Positions 41,706 to 50,007 are shown, numbered from the stretch's first letter. The stretch is DNA of 64,000 nucleotides from an uncultured Thermoanaerobaculia bacterium (GCA_951812325.1 OX638294.1:465136-529135), one strand, 5' to 3'. The notes: a model not told the origin generated them from the letters alone. Program-made: numbers and translations.

Positions 41706-42752
41706 ATGGTTGACCCCGCCCATTCCCCGGTTTCGTCGTCGTCGCGCGAAGCGCGCACCGACCCGGAGGCGGCGCCCCTTGACCCGGCCGACTTTCCCGG
41801 CTGCATGGCGATTCGCATTCCGTGCGACGAGATTGAGGACTTTGAAGGACGCCTGGAGTACTGGGAGGCGCGCACGGAAACCGCGATGGTCGTGTGCGAG
41901 CCCACGACGCGCTTCCACGAGCAGCCTTCTCATCAGTTGGCCGGACTGACACGGCTGATCGCCGCGTCCCGCGGATCGCTGATCCAGGCGTACGGAACGA
42001 CCGCTCTGGGCAAGTTCGACGACCAGGGCAGGTTCAAGGTGTTCATGCAGGCGGACCAGATTCTCTATCTCCACCCCCCGCCCCCCGAGGAGTTGACGCC
42101 GTGGGTCGACGTGGACGGCGACGACCTCCCGGACGTGATCCTCGAAGTCGACTACTCCACCGACGTCCGCGTCCGCAAGCTGCCGCTCTACGAAGCCTGG
42201 GGCTTCCCCGAGGTCTGGGTCGACGTGCCCGACGCGCGCTATCCGAGTCGCCCCAGGTCCCGCCTGTCAGGCCTGACGATTCACGTGCTCGAGGGCGGCC
42301 GCTTTCGGGAGGCGCGGAGCAGCCGCGCTTTCCCCGGCTGGACCGCAGAGGAGATCCACCGAGCGCTCAACGAACATTCCACGTCGCCGTCGACGGTCGC
42401 CGCGCTGCACCGCGTCGGCGCCGCCCTGGGCGCAGCCGAAGGCACCGGACCGGACGACGATTCCTGGTTGCGGATCCACCTCGAAGAAGGACGCAACGAG
42501 GGCCGGGAGCAGGTTCTGCAGCAGGGCCTGGAACAGGGCCGTGTGCAGGGCCTGGAGCAGGGCCGAGCCGAAGCCCGAGCCAACACCGTCGCCGCTCTGC
42601 TGGAGCAACGGGGCATCCTGACCTCCACGGCCTTTCCGGCGCGGCTGGGGGCGCTCGGAAAGATCCCGGAACCCGACCTGATCCGTGCCGCCCTGAGGTG
42701 CGCCAGCGAAACGGAGTTCCTGGAACTCTGCGCACGACGCAGGCGGAACTGA
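41706..42752 (+). CDS. Uma2-family PD-(D/E)xK nuclease-like protein, copy 2
   Basis: About 348 residues and almost the same as the gene at 38396-39370: RLIAASRGSLIQAYGTTALG, LPDVILEVDYSTDV and KLPLYEAWGFPEVWVDVPD are kept. The main difference is an insert near the C-terminus made of short Gly/Gln/Arg units (QQGLEQGRVQGLEQGRAEA), apparently grown by repeat expansion; copy 1 has only EGRNEGRAG there. Length and low complexity suggest a helical spacer. An ATG at 41697 is an alternative start. It directly follows the RloB gene. Confidence 0.85.
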   Translation: MVDPAHSPVSSSSREARTDPEAAPLDPADFPGCMAIRIPCDEIEDFEGRLEYWEARTETAMVVCEPTTRFHEQPSHQLAGLTRLIAASRGSLIQAYGTTALGKFDDQGRFKVFMQADQILYLHPPPPEELTPWVDVDGDDLPDVILEVDYSTDVRVRKLPLYEAWGFPEVWVDVPDARYPSRPRSRLSGLTIHVLEGGRFREARSSRAFPGWTAEEIHRALNEHSTSPSTVAALHRVGAALGAAEGTGPDDDSWLRIHLEEGRNEGREQVLQQGLEQGRVQGLEQGRAEARANTVAALLEQRGILTSTAFPARLGALGKIPEPDLIRAALRCASETEFLELCARRRRN

Positions 42753-42881
42753 CGCTCGCGGGTGCGCCGTCCGCCCCGGAGCGCCCGCGGCGCCAGCGAG
42801 CGAGTCCGTTGACGGTTGGCTCGCGGTCGTGATACTCCCACTGTCTCCGATACCTGATCTCTTGGGAACGGGGGGCAGCCC

Positions 42882-43397
42882 ATGGACAAGACCGAGATCC
42901 TGATCAGCAAGTGGCGCGCCGAGGGCATCGACATGGTCTACCCCCTCCTGTTCAGGTTCCGCACCTCCGTCGTCGGCGAAGGGTGGCTTGCAGGCGTGGA
43001 GTTCTGCGGTGCGGCCGTCGTCACGAAGGAAGCCAGCGGCGAGTACATCGCGCATGGACTGAAGCCGGGCGGTGTCGCCGGCGTCGGCTCGACTCTGACC
43101 GAGGCGTACCTGGCCTACAGGGAGGATGTGCAGACCGTTCTCTACGACATGGCCGGAGACGCCCCGTTTCTGGCCTTCAGGGAGCGCGTACTCGAGTTCT
43201 TCCACAGCGCCGATGCCTGGGGCGAGGCGAAGTTCGACCAAGGCCGTTCCATGGTGGTGGCCGGAAAGGTCGAAAGCTCGTTGCCGCTGGAACCCAGGCC
43301 CGAGCTCGCCGTCAGGGTTGCCGAGCTTGAGTTGAGGTCGAAGAACAATCCCGTCCTGCCCGCAGGGGAGAGCCTCCGCGTTCAGTTGGCCGCCTGA
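42882..43397 (+). CDS. unknown protein, possible HicB-like antitoxin partner
   Basis: A 171-residue protein that I do not recognise with confidence. The central stretch GVGSTLTEAYLAYREDVQTV resembles the strand-helix of HicB-type RNase H-like antitoxins, and the gene lies 6 nt before a HicA-like ORF. It is longer than common HicB proteins and lacks an obvious ribbon-helix-helix or HTH tail. A GGGGGG run precedes the ATG. Membership in a toxin-antitoxin pair is a hypothesis. Confidence 0.5.
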   Translation: MDKTEILISKWRAEGIDMVYPLLFRFRTSVVGEGWLAGVEFCGAAVVTKEASGEYIAHGLKPGGVAGVGSTLTEAYLAYREDVQTVLYDMAGDAPFLAFRERVLEFFHSADAWGEAKFDQGRSMVVAGKVESSLPLEPRPELAVRVAELELRSKNNPVLPAGESLRVQLAA

Positions 43398-43403
43398 GGG
43401 CCT

Positions 43404-43655
43404 TTGGTGCCCCAAGCCCCACTCCGCAACGTCTTCAGGATGCTCGGCGAGTGCGCTCCCGGTTACATCAGCGTGGAGACGGACCATCACTGGGTGATTC
43501 GGTTCGCCGACTGCCAGCCCTTCAGACTCCCGAAGGGCGAACACAGCCGGCAGGCGGCTCGGACGGGTGGGATACACATCGGCACGATCAAGTCGATGTG
43601 CCGGCGGTTCGCGATCATGGATTGCGCTCGGCGGGTGCTGCCACAACTTCAGTGA
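43404..43655 (+). CDS. HicA-like toxin candidate
   Basis: An 83-residue protein with the HicA-type layout. It has a small strand-rich start, a conserved His region (VETDHHWVIRF), a loop ending in PKGEHSRQ, and the helix GIHIGTIKSMCRRFAI, which matches the GT(L/I)xSIxRQ motif of HicA. HicA toxins are dsRBD-fold mRNA nucleases needing the catalytic His. Start TTG 43404 or GTG 43407. The order antitoxin-toxin with a 6-nt gap would be normal for part of the family. Confidence is moderate because the motif match is partial. Confidence 0.55.
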   Translation: MVPQAPLRNVFRMLGECAPGYISVETDHHWVIRFADCQPFRLPKGEHSRQAARTGGIHIGTIKSMCRRFAIMDCARRVLPQLQ

Positions 43656-43703
43656 ATGGAACGACGATCCCGGCACTTCCAATCCAGACCTGATCGCGAC
43701 CGG

Positions 43704-44741
43704 TCAGCTCGAGCTTGCCGACGTGTCGACAACTCCCATTCGCGAAAGGTGGCGGAAGAACTCGACAAGACCGTGAAGCGTTTGCTGCTTCTCAGGATCC
43801 AGGCCGTCGGGGCGGAAGTGCATCACGTCGTTCCGTATCTCGCGGACAGCGTTCAGCCTCGCGAGAAAGGGCTTGCGGCTGAATTCGACACCCAGCTCGT
43901 CCCAGTTCTCCGGTTTCTGGAGCAGCCGGCAGTAACCGCCCAGAGTGAGATCGGCGGTACCGTTGGCGGTCAGTCCCTCCGGAAGCGCCGCCTGAATCTC
44001 CGCTATCGAAAACCGCCCATGAACGAGTGCATGAAGGTATTTCTCGATCTCGCCAATCAGCAGGAATGGGCTGGCCAGTTCGTGGTACTCCATGCTCAGG
44101 TCGCTCGCCGTCACGATGCCGACGATCTCGTCGGTGGGGCTCCGGATCAGCGTGTAGCCGTGGCTGGCGATCGCGGAAACCGCGTCCAGGAGCGGGGTCC
44201 CCAAGCGGACCTCCTGGACGTGCGGGTTCATGCAGTGCCTGACGAGACTGCACTCCACTCCGGATGACAGCCGTGAACCGATCGACTTCCAGGTGATCAT
44301 GCCCCGGATCTTCCGGCGGTTCTTCGTGACTGGCAGTTGCGAGTAGTCCTCGAGAAGCATGACGGTCGTTGCGTCGCGCAGAGGTTTGTCGGGATCGACG
44401 AACTCCGGGCGACGATGTGCGGCGGCGAGTGCATCGATCCGGGCAGTGGGATCATCGAGGGCCATTGCCGTCACTGATCCGTTCACCGTCTCGCGATCGA
44501 GCTCGATGGAGATCTCGCTGTCGATCCACACGCTCTCGAAGTCGGGCGTCGCTCGCAGTCCCTGAGCTTCGAGGGCGTTGCGGATCATGGAGTTCACCAG
44601 ACGGCCCCGCTTCGCATAGCCGAAGAGTCTGAGAAGGGAACGAACCGACAACTTCTCCGGGGTCGGCGCAGCGCCCTTCTCAACGGCCTCGCGGTCTTCC
44701 TTCGCCAACCGCTCCAAGTATTCCAAGGCTTCGGAGGTCAT
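43704..44741 (-). CDS. CBS-domain protein with C-terminal HEPN-like domain
   Basis: A 345-residue protein. A helical N-terminal part precedes a CBS pair (about 130-235) with MLLEDYSQLPVTKNRRKIRG, then TPLLDAVSAIASHGYTLIRS and EIVGIVTASDLS; CBS pairs bind adenine nucleotides. The C-terminal ~110 residues are helical and contain RNDVMH (303-308), the R-x4-H motif of HEPN ribonucleases. That combination suggests a nucleotide-sensing RNase, possibly a defence or stress effector. ATG 44741 is chosen over a longer frame because MTSEALEYLERL starts the structured part. It is convergent with the HicA-like gene. Confidence 0.7.
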   Translation of the reverse strand: MTSEALEYLERLAKEDREAVEKGAAPTPEKLSVRSLLRLFGYAKRGRLVNSMIRNALEAQGLRATPDFESVWIDSEISIELDRETVNGSVTAMALDDPTARIDALAAAHRRPEFVDPDKPLRDATTVMLLEDYSQLPVTKNRRKIRGMITWKSIGSRLSSGVECSLVRHCMNPHVQEVRLGTPLLDAVSAIASHGYTLIRSPTDEIVGIVTASDLSMEYHELASPFLLIGEIEKYLHALVHGRFSIAEIQAALPEGLTANGTADLTLGGYCRLLQKPENWDELGVEFSRKPFLARLNAVREIRNDVMHFRPDGLDPEKQQTLHGLVEFFRHLSRMGVVDTSASSS

Positions 44742-45116
44742 CGGGGGCGTCCCTCTCAGTTCCTGACGTCTTGCGCAGGCCACGCAAAGCGCCACACGTT
44801 ACCCCACCCGCCCTCCAGCGCCGTGCGGGATAGCTGCCTGCCGGGTGGCCTGCCGGACCGGATGCTGCCTCCGAGCCGGACGCCGCCCTGGGCCTCTCCG
44901 CCGCCGCCAGCCCCTGGCAAAGTCCATGTCGAACCGCCAGCGGTCAAGCGCCAGCCCAGCAAGGCGCGACGTGGGAGCAGTATCGGGCCATGCTTGACCG
45001 GGGAACAACCATACCGGGCGGGATCGAGGGGCGCGCGCACGATGGGTTGAACGAAACGCCGCGTTCAAACGAGCTTCTTCTTCAAGTCGCCACTGCGCTG
45101 CTACAGTCCCGCCGCG
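44742..45116. other. intergenic region upstream of the kinase array
   Basis: A 375-bp divergent spacer without a gene that I can support. Its right end carries the conserved kinase promoter (CTTCTTC-like element, then TACAGT, then the TTG start). Scattered segments resemble the sequences before kinase 2 and 3, so it is part of the repeated unit. Confidence 0.4.
45102..45107 (+). promoter_or_regulatory. -10-like box of kinase gene 1
   Basis: TACAGT lies 9 nt before the TTG start. The spacer CCCGCCGCG is almost identical before the other two kinase genes. There is no ribosome-binding site, so a leaderless mRNA is likely. Confidence 0.5.
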
Positions 45117-46835
45117 TTGTCCAGCACGTCGCCCGAGGCCCCTTCCGCTGCGCTTCCGCCCGGTTGCCGCATAGCCGAGTACGAGATCGTCCGCGTGCTC
45201 GGAGCCGGCGGCTTCGGCATCACTTACCTGGCGTTCGATCATCAGTTGGACGGGCCGGTGGCTCTCAAGGAGTACTTCCCCGCCCAGCTAGCGACCCGCG
45301 TGGACGGCGAGAGGGTTGCCGCCACGGCAACAACGAACCAGGAGACCTTCGCCTGGGGTCTCGAACGTTTCCTGGACGAGGCGCGGGCCATTCACCGCTT
45401 CCGGCACCCGAACGTCGTCCAGGCTCACCGCTACCTGGAAGCGAATGGCACGGCGTACATCGTCATGGAGTACGTCGAAGGCGAATCGCTGAAGGCCCTC
45501 CTCGACCGGAGGGGCACGCTCCGACCCGACGAGTGGCGTCCGTGGCTGAACGCGCTGGTGGATGGCCTGGAGCACGTGCATGGCCACGGCTACCTGCACC
45601 GCGACATCAAGCCCGCCAACATCGTCGTCCGCGCCGAGGACGGCGAACCCGTGCTGATCGACTTCGGCGCCGCGCGGGTGCAGCACGGCGACCGAACACA
45701 CACCCAGGTGCTGACGGCCGGCTACGCGCCGATTGAGCAGTACTCCACGGGCGCAACCCAGGGTCCGCCCGCCGACATCTACGCAGTGGCCGCCGTCTCC
45801 TACCGGGTGCTGACGGGGGACGCCGTGCCGAGCGCGCCGGATCGCATGCTGAACGACGACTGCGAACCGCTGGCTGAGCGCATAGGCGAAGCCGACGCCA
45901 ACTGGCTGACGGCGATCGACGGCGGACTCGCCGTGAGGCCCGAGAACCGCCCCCAGGACGTCGGGGCCTGGCGCAGGAGCCTGATCTCGGCGACCGGCCC
46001 ACCGGCGGCCGACATAGCCGCGGCTGCCACCGGTTCGAAGCCGCCCCCGCCCGAGACCCCGGGGCCGTCCGCCCGAACGGGAGCTGGAACTCCATCCCGC
46101 AGCACCGGTGGCGAAGCACTCCTTTCCCGCCAGTCACCGCCACCCCGACGCCCGCGAAGACACTTGTGGTGGGCCGTGCCCGCGCTCGCCGGTCTTCTGA
46201 TCGTCAGCTTGAGGCTTGCCAACGGGCCGCCAGAATCACCACCAAGATCGCCCGAAACGGCGGCCGTAGCCGAGATCGATCGTTACCTTGCCAACGGGCC
46301 GCCAGAATCGCCCCGGTTCGGCGTCGGCGAGGCATTTCGTGATTCTCTGCGTTCAGGCGGTAGTGGTCCGGAGTTGGTCGTGATTCCGGCTGGCAGTTTT
46401 GAGATGGGCTGTGTGTCGGAAGTTGAGTGCCGGGACTCGGAGTTTCCGGTGCATACGGTGACGATCCCGGCGCCTTTTGCGGCGGGGAAGTACGAGGTGA
46501 CGTTTTCGGAGTGGGATGCATGCGTGGAGTCTGGCGGTTGCCGGCATGTTCCGGATGATGAGGGTTGGGGTCGCGGCAATCGTCCGGTGGTCAAGGTGAG
46601 TTGGGAGGACGCGCAGGAGTACGTTGCGTGGCTTTCGGAGGAGAGCGGGTACGAGTATCGTCTGTTGAGCCAGTCGGAGTGGGAGTACGCTGCTCGGGCG
46701 GCCCTCTCTGCCAACGTACGTGACACAGGGGCCGTCCCGTTGAATAGTGGAGGGCACACGTTTGCGAGGAGGATCGATGGCAAGACGAGAGCAGAGACTT
46801 GGCGGCGGCTCGGAGCTCCCGGCCCCGGGGGTTGA
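45117..46835 (+). pseudogene. Ser/Thr kinase-TM-FGE gene 1, 5' part, split by an insertion sequence
   Basis: The intact reading frame covers an N-terminal Hanks kinase: GAGGFG loop, VALKEYFP with Lys51, HRDIKPANI with Asp163 and IDFGAAR. A Pro-rich linker, one membrane helix (about 348-368) and most of an FGE-sulfatase domain (VVIPAGSFEMGC, GNRPVVKVSWEDAQEYVAWL, SQSEWEYAARA) follow. At 46701 the frame enters an IS3-family element and ends 45 codons later. The rest of the domain is at 48300-48674. The split protein would keep kinase and membrane anchor but lose the C-terminal ligand-like face. It is nearly identical to kinase 2 in the kinase domain. Start TTG 45117. Confidence 0.85.
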
Positions 46836-47262
46836 GGAGCGTAGCGACGAGGCCCCCGGGGCCGGCGCGTCGTCTGCGGGAGGGGTTCCCGACCCGGAAG
46901 TGCTGGCGAAGCCGACCCGGCGGCAGTTCACGGCGGAGTACCGGCTTCGGATTCTGGAGGAGGCGGACCGGTGCACGGACCGCGGCGAAGTGGGCCGGCT
47001 GCTTCGGCGAGAAGGTCTGTACAGTTCCCATCTGGCCAACTGGCGCAAGGCGCGGCGGAAGGGCGCGCTGTCCGGTCTGAGGCCGAAGAAGCGTGGCCGC
47101 AAGCCTGTCGAGGCCAACCCTCTGACGCCGAAGGTGAGGCGGCTGGAAGCGAAGGTGAGGCGGCTGGAGAAGGAACTCGCCGCCGCGCACACGATCCTGG
47201 ACGTCCAGGGAAAAGTTGCAGGGCTGCTGGGATTCAGCCTCGAGGACGGGAAGGACTGTTGA
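46777..47262 (+). CDS. IS3-family transposase subunit A
   Basis: A 161-residue DNA-binding subunit. RRQFTAEYRLRILEEADRCT begins the helix-turn-helix, followed by GRLLRREGLYSSHLANWRKA and a Leu-rich coiled coil (LTPKVRRLEAKVRRLEKEL) for oligomer formation. ATG 46777 has GAGGAGG just upstream. Its TGA overlaps the ATG of the B subunit. Some 45 residues before the HTH are unusual (Pro/Gly/Ser-rich) and are shared with the relics. Confidence 0.88.
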   Translation: MARREQRLGGGSELPAPGVEERSDEAPGAGASSAGGVPDPEVLAKPTRRQFTAEYRLRILEEADRCTDRGEVGRLLRREGLYSSHLANWRKARRKGALSGLRPKKRGRKPVEANPLTPKVRRLEAKVRRLEKELAAAHTILDVQGKVAGLLGFSLEDGKDC

Positions 47263-48260
47263 TGGCGGCAAGGTCCCTGGCCCGGCAGGTCGGCGTCGCG
47301 CCGGCGTGCCGGGCGCTGGGCGTGTCGCGGTCGACCTTCTATCGTCGCGCGAGGCCCGCTCCCGGGCAACGGCAGCCCCGCCCCACGCCTGCCCGGGCAC
47401 TGAGCCAGATCGAGCGGAAACGGGTCGAGGCGACGCTTGCGTCGCCTCGATTCGTCGATCGTTCGCCGGGAGAAGTAGTGGCCACCCTGCTCGACGAGGG
47501 CCGGTACCTGTGCTCGGAGCGCACGATGTACCGCATTCTCGAAGCGAATCACCCGGTGAAGGACCGCCGCAACCAGCGGGTTCACCCGCAGTACGCCAAG
47601 CCGGAGCTGGTCGCCACCGTGCCCAACCAGGTCTGGTCGTGGGACATCACCAGGCTGCTCGGACCGCAGACCTGGAACTACTACTACCTCTACGTCCTGC
47701 TTGACCTCTACAGCCGCTACGCGGTCGGCTGGATGGTCGCTGACCGCGAAAACTCCGCGCTCGCCCAAAGGCTCATCGAGGAGACCTGCCTCAAGCACGG
47801 CGTCAAGCCCGATGTCCTGACGCTGCATTCCGATCGAGGCGCCCCCATGACCAGCCAGGGCACCGCTCAACTGCTCGCGCGCCTCGGCGTGAACCGGTCC
47901 CTCGGCCGCCCTCGGGTCAGCGACGACAACCCCTACTCCGAAGCCCAGTTCAAGACCCTCAAGTACCACCCCGACTTCCCGGGCCGCTTCCCCGGCCAGG
48001 ACGCCGCGACCGACTACTGCCGGTCGTTCTTCCCCTGGTACAACACGGAACACCGCCATGCCGGAATCGCCATGCTCACACCCGAGACCGTCCACTACGG
48101 CCGGGCCCATGCCGTCATCGAGAAGCGCCAGCGCACCCTGAGAGCAGCCTGGGAACGTCACCCTGAACGATTCGGCGGCGGAGTACCCGTGCATCCGACA
48201 CTGCCCCAGGCTGTATGGATCAACAAACCCGACACCGAGACTGCAGAAACGACTCAGTAA
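47262..48260 (+). CDS. IS3-family transposase subunit B (DDE integrase)
   Basis: A 332-residue DDE recombinase. RALGVSRSTFYRRAR is the N-terminal HTH. The catalytic residues are Asp in VWSWDITRL, Asp in LTLHSDRGAPM and Glu in NPYSEAQFKTLKY. WYNTEHRHAGIAMLTPE closes the core. All key residues are present, so the element may still be active. The TGATG overlap with orfA suggests translational coupling rather than, or besides, the frameshift usual in IS3 elements. Confidence 0.92.
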   Translation: MAARSLARQVGVAPACRALGVSRSTFYRRARPAPGQRQPRPTPARALSQIERKRVEATLASPRFVDRSPGEVVATLLDEGRYLCSERTMYRILEANHPVKDRRNQRVHPQYAKPELVATVPNQVWSWDITRLLGPQTWNYYYLYVLLDLYSRYAVGWMVADRENSALAQRLIEETCLKHGVKPDVLTLHSDRGAPMTSQGTAQLLARLGVNRSLGRPRVSDDNPYSEAQFKTLKYHPDFPGRFPGQDAATDYCRSFFPWYNTEHRHAGIAMLTPETVHYGRAHAVIEKRQRTLRAAWERHPERFGGGVPVHPTLPQAVWINKPDTETAETTQ

Positions 48261-48299
48261 ATCCAGAACACCGCTGTGTCAATGTCGTTGACAGGTTCC

Positions 48300-48674
48300 G
48301 CGGGTACGAGCACGCTGTACAGTTGGGGCAATGGGCTCGGGCGCAACCGTGCGAACTGCGGGGCTTGCGGGAGCCGTTGGGACAACGAAAGTACGGCGCC
48401 GGCAGGTTCGTTCGCTGCGAACTCGTTCGGCCTGCACGACATGCATGGCAACGTATTGGAGTGGGTTGAGGACTGCTGGAACGACAGCTACCGCGGGGCA
48501 CCGTCGGACAGCAGCGCGTGGGAGCGCGGGGACTGTACCCGTCGCGTCATTCGGGGCGGTGCCTTTTTCTTCGACCCGCGGTTCCTCCGCTCCGCATTCC
48601 GCGCCGAGTTCAGGTCCGGAAACCGGATCAGCGACTTCATCGGCTTCCGCGTTGGCCGGACGCTTACCCCCTGA
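48300..48674 (+). pseudogene. kinase gene 1, 3' part: end of the FGE-sulfatase domain
   Basis: The sequence continues the domain broken at 46701: GTSTLYSWGNGLGRNRANCG, then FGLHDMHGNVLEWVEDC, then the C-terminal RGDCTRRVIRGGAFFFDPRF and IGFRVGRTLTP. The frame is open to the TGA at 48672-48674 and aligns with kinase 2 residues 500-623. Without a start of its own it is probably not translated as a useful protein. The last 40 codons form the variable stretch described separately. Confidence 0.85.
48543..48662 (+). other. DGR-type variable region candidate, copy 1
   Basis: Encodes R-V-I-R-G-G-A to the end of the FGE domain. Against copy 2 the framework codons (RGG, PR-FLRSAFR, GFRV-RTLTP) are constant, while codons at the ligand face differ, mostly NNC to NNC (TTC/GGC, GCC/CTC, TCC/ACC, AAC/GCC). 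That is what adenine-specific mutagenesis of an AAC-rich template produces. Confidence 0.5.
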
Positions 48675-48696
48675 GTCCTCTCCTCCTTACTTCGTT

Positions 48697-48706
48697 GGGG
48701 TTCCCC
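48697..48706. repeat. small hairpin 22 nt after the copy 1 stop
   Basis: GGGG-TT-CCCC begins 22 nt after the stop of the FGE fragment. Kinase 2 has a much stronger hairpin 23 nt after its stop. An IS relic begins at 48705 and may have cut the stem. Confidence 0.35.
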
Positions 48707-48997
48707 TGTCTGCCAACGTACGTGACACAGGGGGCGTGCCGTTGAATATTAGAGGGCACACGTTGGCAAGGAGGATCGACGTCAAGACGAGAGCAGAAGG
48801 TTGGCGGTGGCCCGGCGGTTCCGGCCGCGGAAGCGGTTCCCGACCCGGAAGTGGCGGCGAAGCCGACTAACGGCAGTCACGGCGGAGTACCCGCTTCGGA
48901 TTCTGGAGAGGCCGGCGGTGCACTGACCGTGGCGAACTGGGTCGTCTGCTTCGGCGAGAGGGTCTGTACAGCTCCCCTCTCGCCAACTGGCGCAAGG
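48705..48997 (+). mobile_element. degenerate IS3 relic (left end and orfA)
   Basis: Begins with the same left end as the complete element (CCTGTCTGCCAACGTACGTG) and then follows orfA with many indels and stops up to the segment for LANWRKA. It is then interrupted by another truncated copy at 48998. No intact protein remains. Confidence 0.75.
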
Positions 48998-49212
48998 CCC
49001 TCTCTGCCAACGTACGTGACACAGGGGCCGTCCCGTTGAATAGTGGAGGGCACACGTTTGCGAGGAGGATCGATGGCAAGACGAGAGCAGAGACTTGACG
49101 GCGGCTCGGAGCTCCCGGCCCCGGGGGTTGAGGAGCGTAGCGACGAGGCCCCCGGGGCCGGCGCGTCGTCTGCGGGAGGGGTTCCCGACCCGGAAGTGCT
49201 GGCGAAGCCGAC
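48998..49212 (+). mobile_element. truncated copy of the complete IS, inserted in the older relic
   Basis: The sequence repeats the first ~215 bp of the element at 46702 with hardly a change, including the orfA start. It stops abruptly at GCGAAGCCGAC, after which unrelated sequence follows. The near-identity shows recent origin from the same family. Confidence 0.8.
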
Positions 49213-49398
49213 GCCAAGGGCGCTGACGCCACCCTGTTCGTGCAACTTCCGGGCGGTTCCTGGCTCTGTAACGACGACCGCTTCGAGCTTGATCCGGCGG
49301 TTGCGGTCGTCACGCCACCAGACGGGCCGTACGACATTTGGGTCGGCTCCCACTCACCCTCCCCTCCGCACATCCCCGGCCAACTCATCGTCGGCTAG
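49213..49398 (+). pseudogene. C-terminal fragment of a secreted/sensor-type domain
   Basis: About 61 codons in frame with the preceding IS fragment, ending in TAG at 49396. The text DATLFVQLPGGSWLCNDD, then PPDGPYDIWVGSHSP and QLIVG resembles the C-terminal beta-sandwich found on bacterial extracytoplasmic proteins (pre-peptidase-like, DxxLxVxxPDGSWxCxDD pattern). It has no start or N-terminal part here. I read it as the tail of a lost gene, possibly a further kinase of the array, cut off by the IS. Confidence 0.55.
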
Positions 49399-49473
49399 GG
49401 GGTACAGCTCCGCAGCGACTGAGGTGGGCCAAGGAGTTCGGTCAAGGGGCTAAGGTTGAACACGGACCCAGGC

Positions 49474-49940
49474 TGGCCTGAGCTTGCCCCGGTTTCGTGG
49501 ACCCTTCATCCTCGGAGGAGGAGGTATCCGCGATGCCAAGATCAAGACCTCGGTACCCGGCAGAGTACCGGCAACAGATGGTGGATCTGGTCCGGTCCGG
49601 GCGCAGCCCGGACCAACCGGCCCGCGAGTTCGAACCGTCGGCGCAGTCGACCCGCAACTGGGTGGCCCAGCGGACCGAGGCGAGGGACGCCGGAGCGACC
49701 GCCGCACGACCGCGGAACGAGAGGAATTGCGCCGGCTGCCCGGAGAACAGCCGGTTGCGGGGAGAGCGCGCAATCTTGGACAAAGCAACAGCTTGGTCGC
49801 TCGTGAGACGGGACCGAATGGACCTTCTGGTTCATGAGCGCGCACCAGGCTGAGTTCCACGTCACAACGATGGCCCGCGTGCTCGGCGTCTCCAGGAGCG
49901 AGATTCCACGATGCCGGCCGGAAGCGCAGGGCGCACGCAT
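49474..49940 (+). mobile_element. relic of a second IS3-family element
   Basis: Starts near the typical IS3 terminal sequence (TGAGCTTGCCCCGGTTTCGT). A readable orfA (ATG 49533) encodes RPRYPAEYRQQMVDLVRSGR and SPDQPAREFEPSAQSTRNWV, an IS3 helix-turn-helix. It runs to 49853 but has lost its usual C-terminal half. A stub of orfB follows at 49833 (QAEFHVTTMARVLGVSRSE) and breaks off. It differs from the IS in kinase gene 1. A related relic in the opposite orientation lies at 56780-57010. Confidence 0.7.
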
Positions 49941-49992
49941 GATGCCCACGCCGCTTACGAGTGAGTTTCTTCCGGTAGCCGCCAGCGGCTGA

Positions 49993-49998
49993 TAAACT
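49993..49998 (+). promoter_or_regulatory. -10-like box of kinase gene 2
   Basis: TAAACT lies 9 nt before the TTG at 50008, with the conserved spacer CCCGTCGCG. A TTTCTTCCG element about 20 nt further upstream is also shared, loosely, by the other kinase genes. Confidence 0.5.
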
Positions 49999-50007
49999 CC
50001 CGTCGCG

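Larger units (their letters stand above)
46702..48299 (+). mobile_element. IS3-family insertion sequence inside kinase gene 1
   Basis: About 1.6 kb with two overlapping transposase ORFs. The flanks show a likely 4-bp target duplication GCGG (46698-46701 and 48300-48303); removing the element and one copy restores the frame seen in kinase 2. The ends are imperfect inverted repeats: CTCTGCCAACG...GTGACACAG on the left against CCTGTCAACG...TGACACAG in reverse on the right. Truncated relatives of the left end lie at 48705, 48998 and 51960. The exact ends could shift by a few bases. Confidence 0.85.

Noticed and set aside
46353..48194. 613-codon minus-strand frame across the IS element
   Set aside because: It spans the kinase-IS junction, so it cannot be an ancestral gene; both transposase subunits lie on the other strand.
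49043..49453. 136-codon ORF as a gene
   Set aside because: It is a fusion of a truncated IS orfA with the orphan sensor-domain tail.
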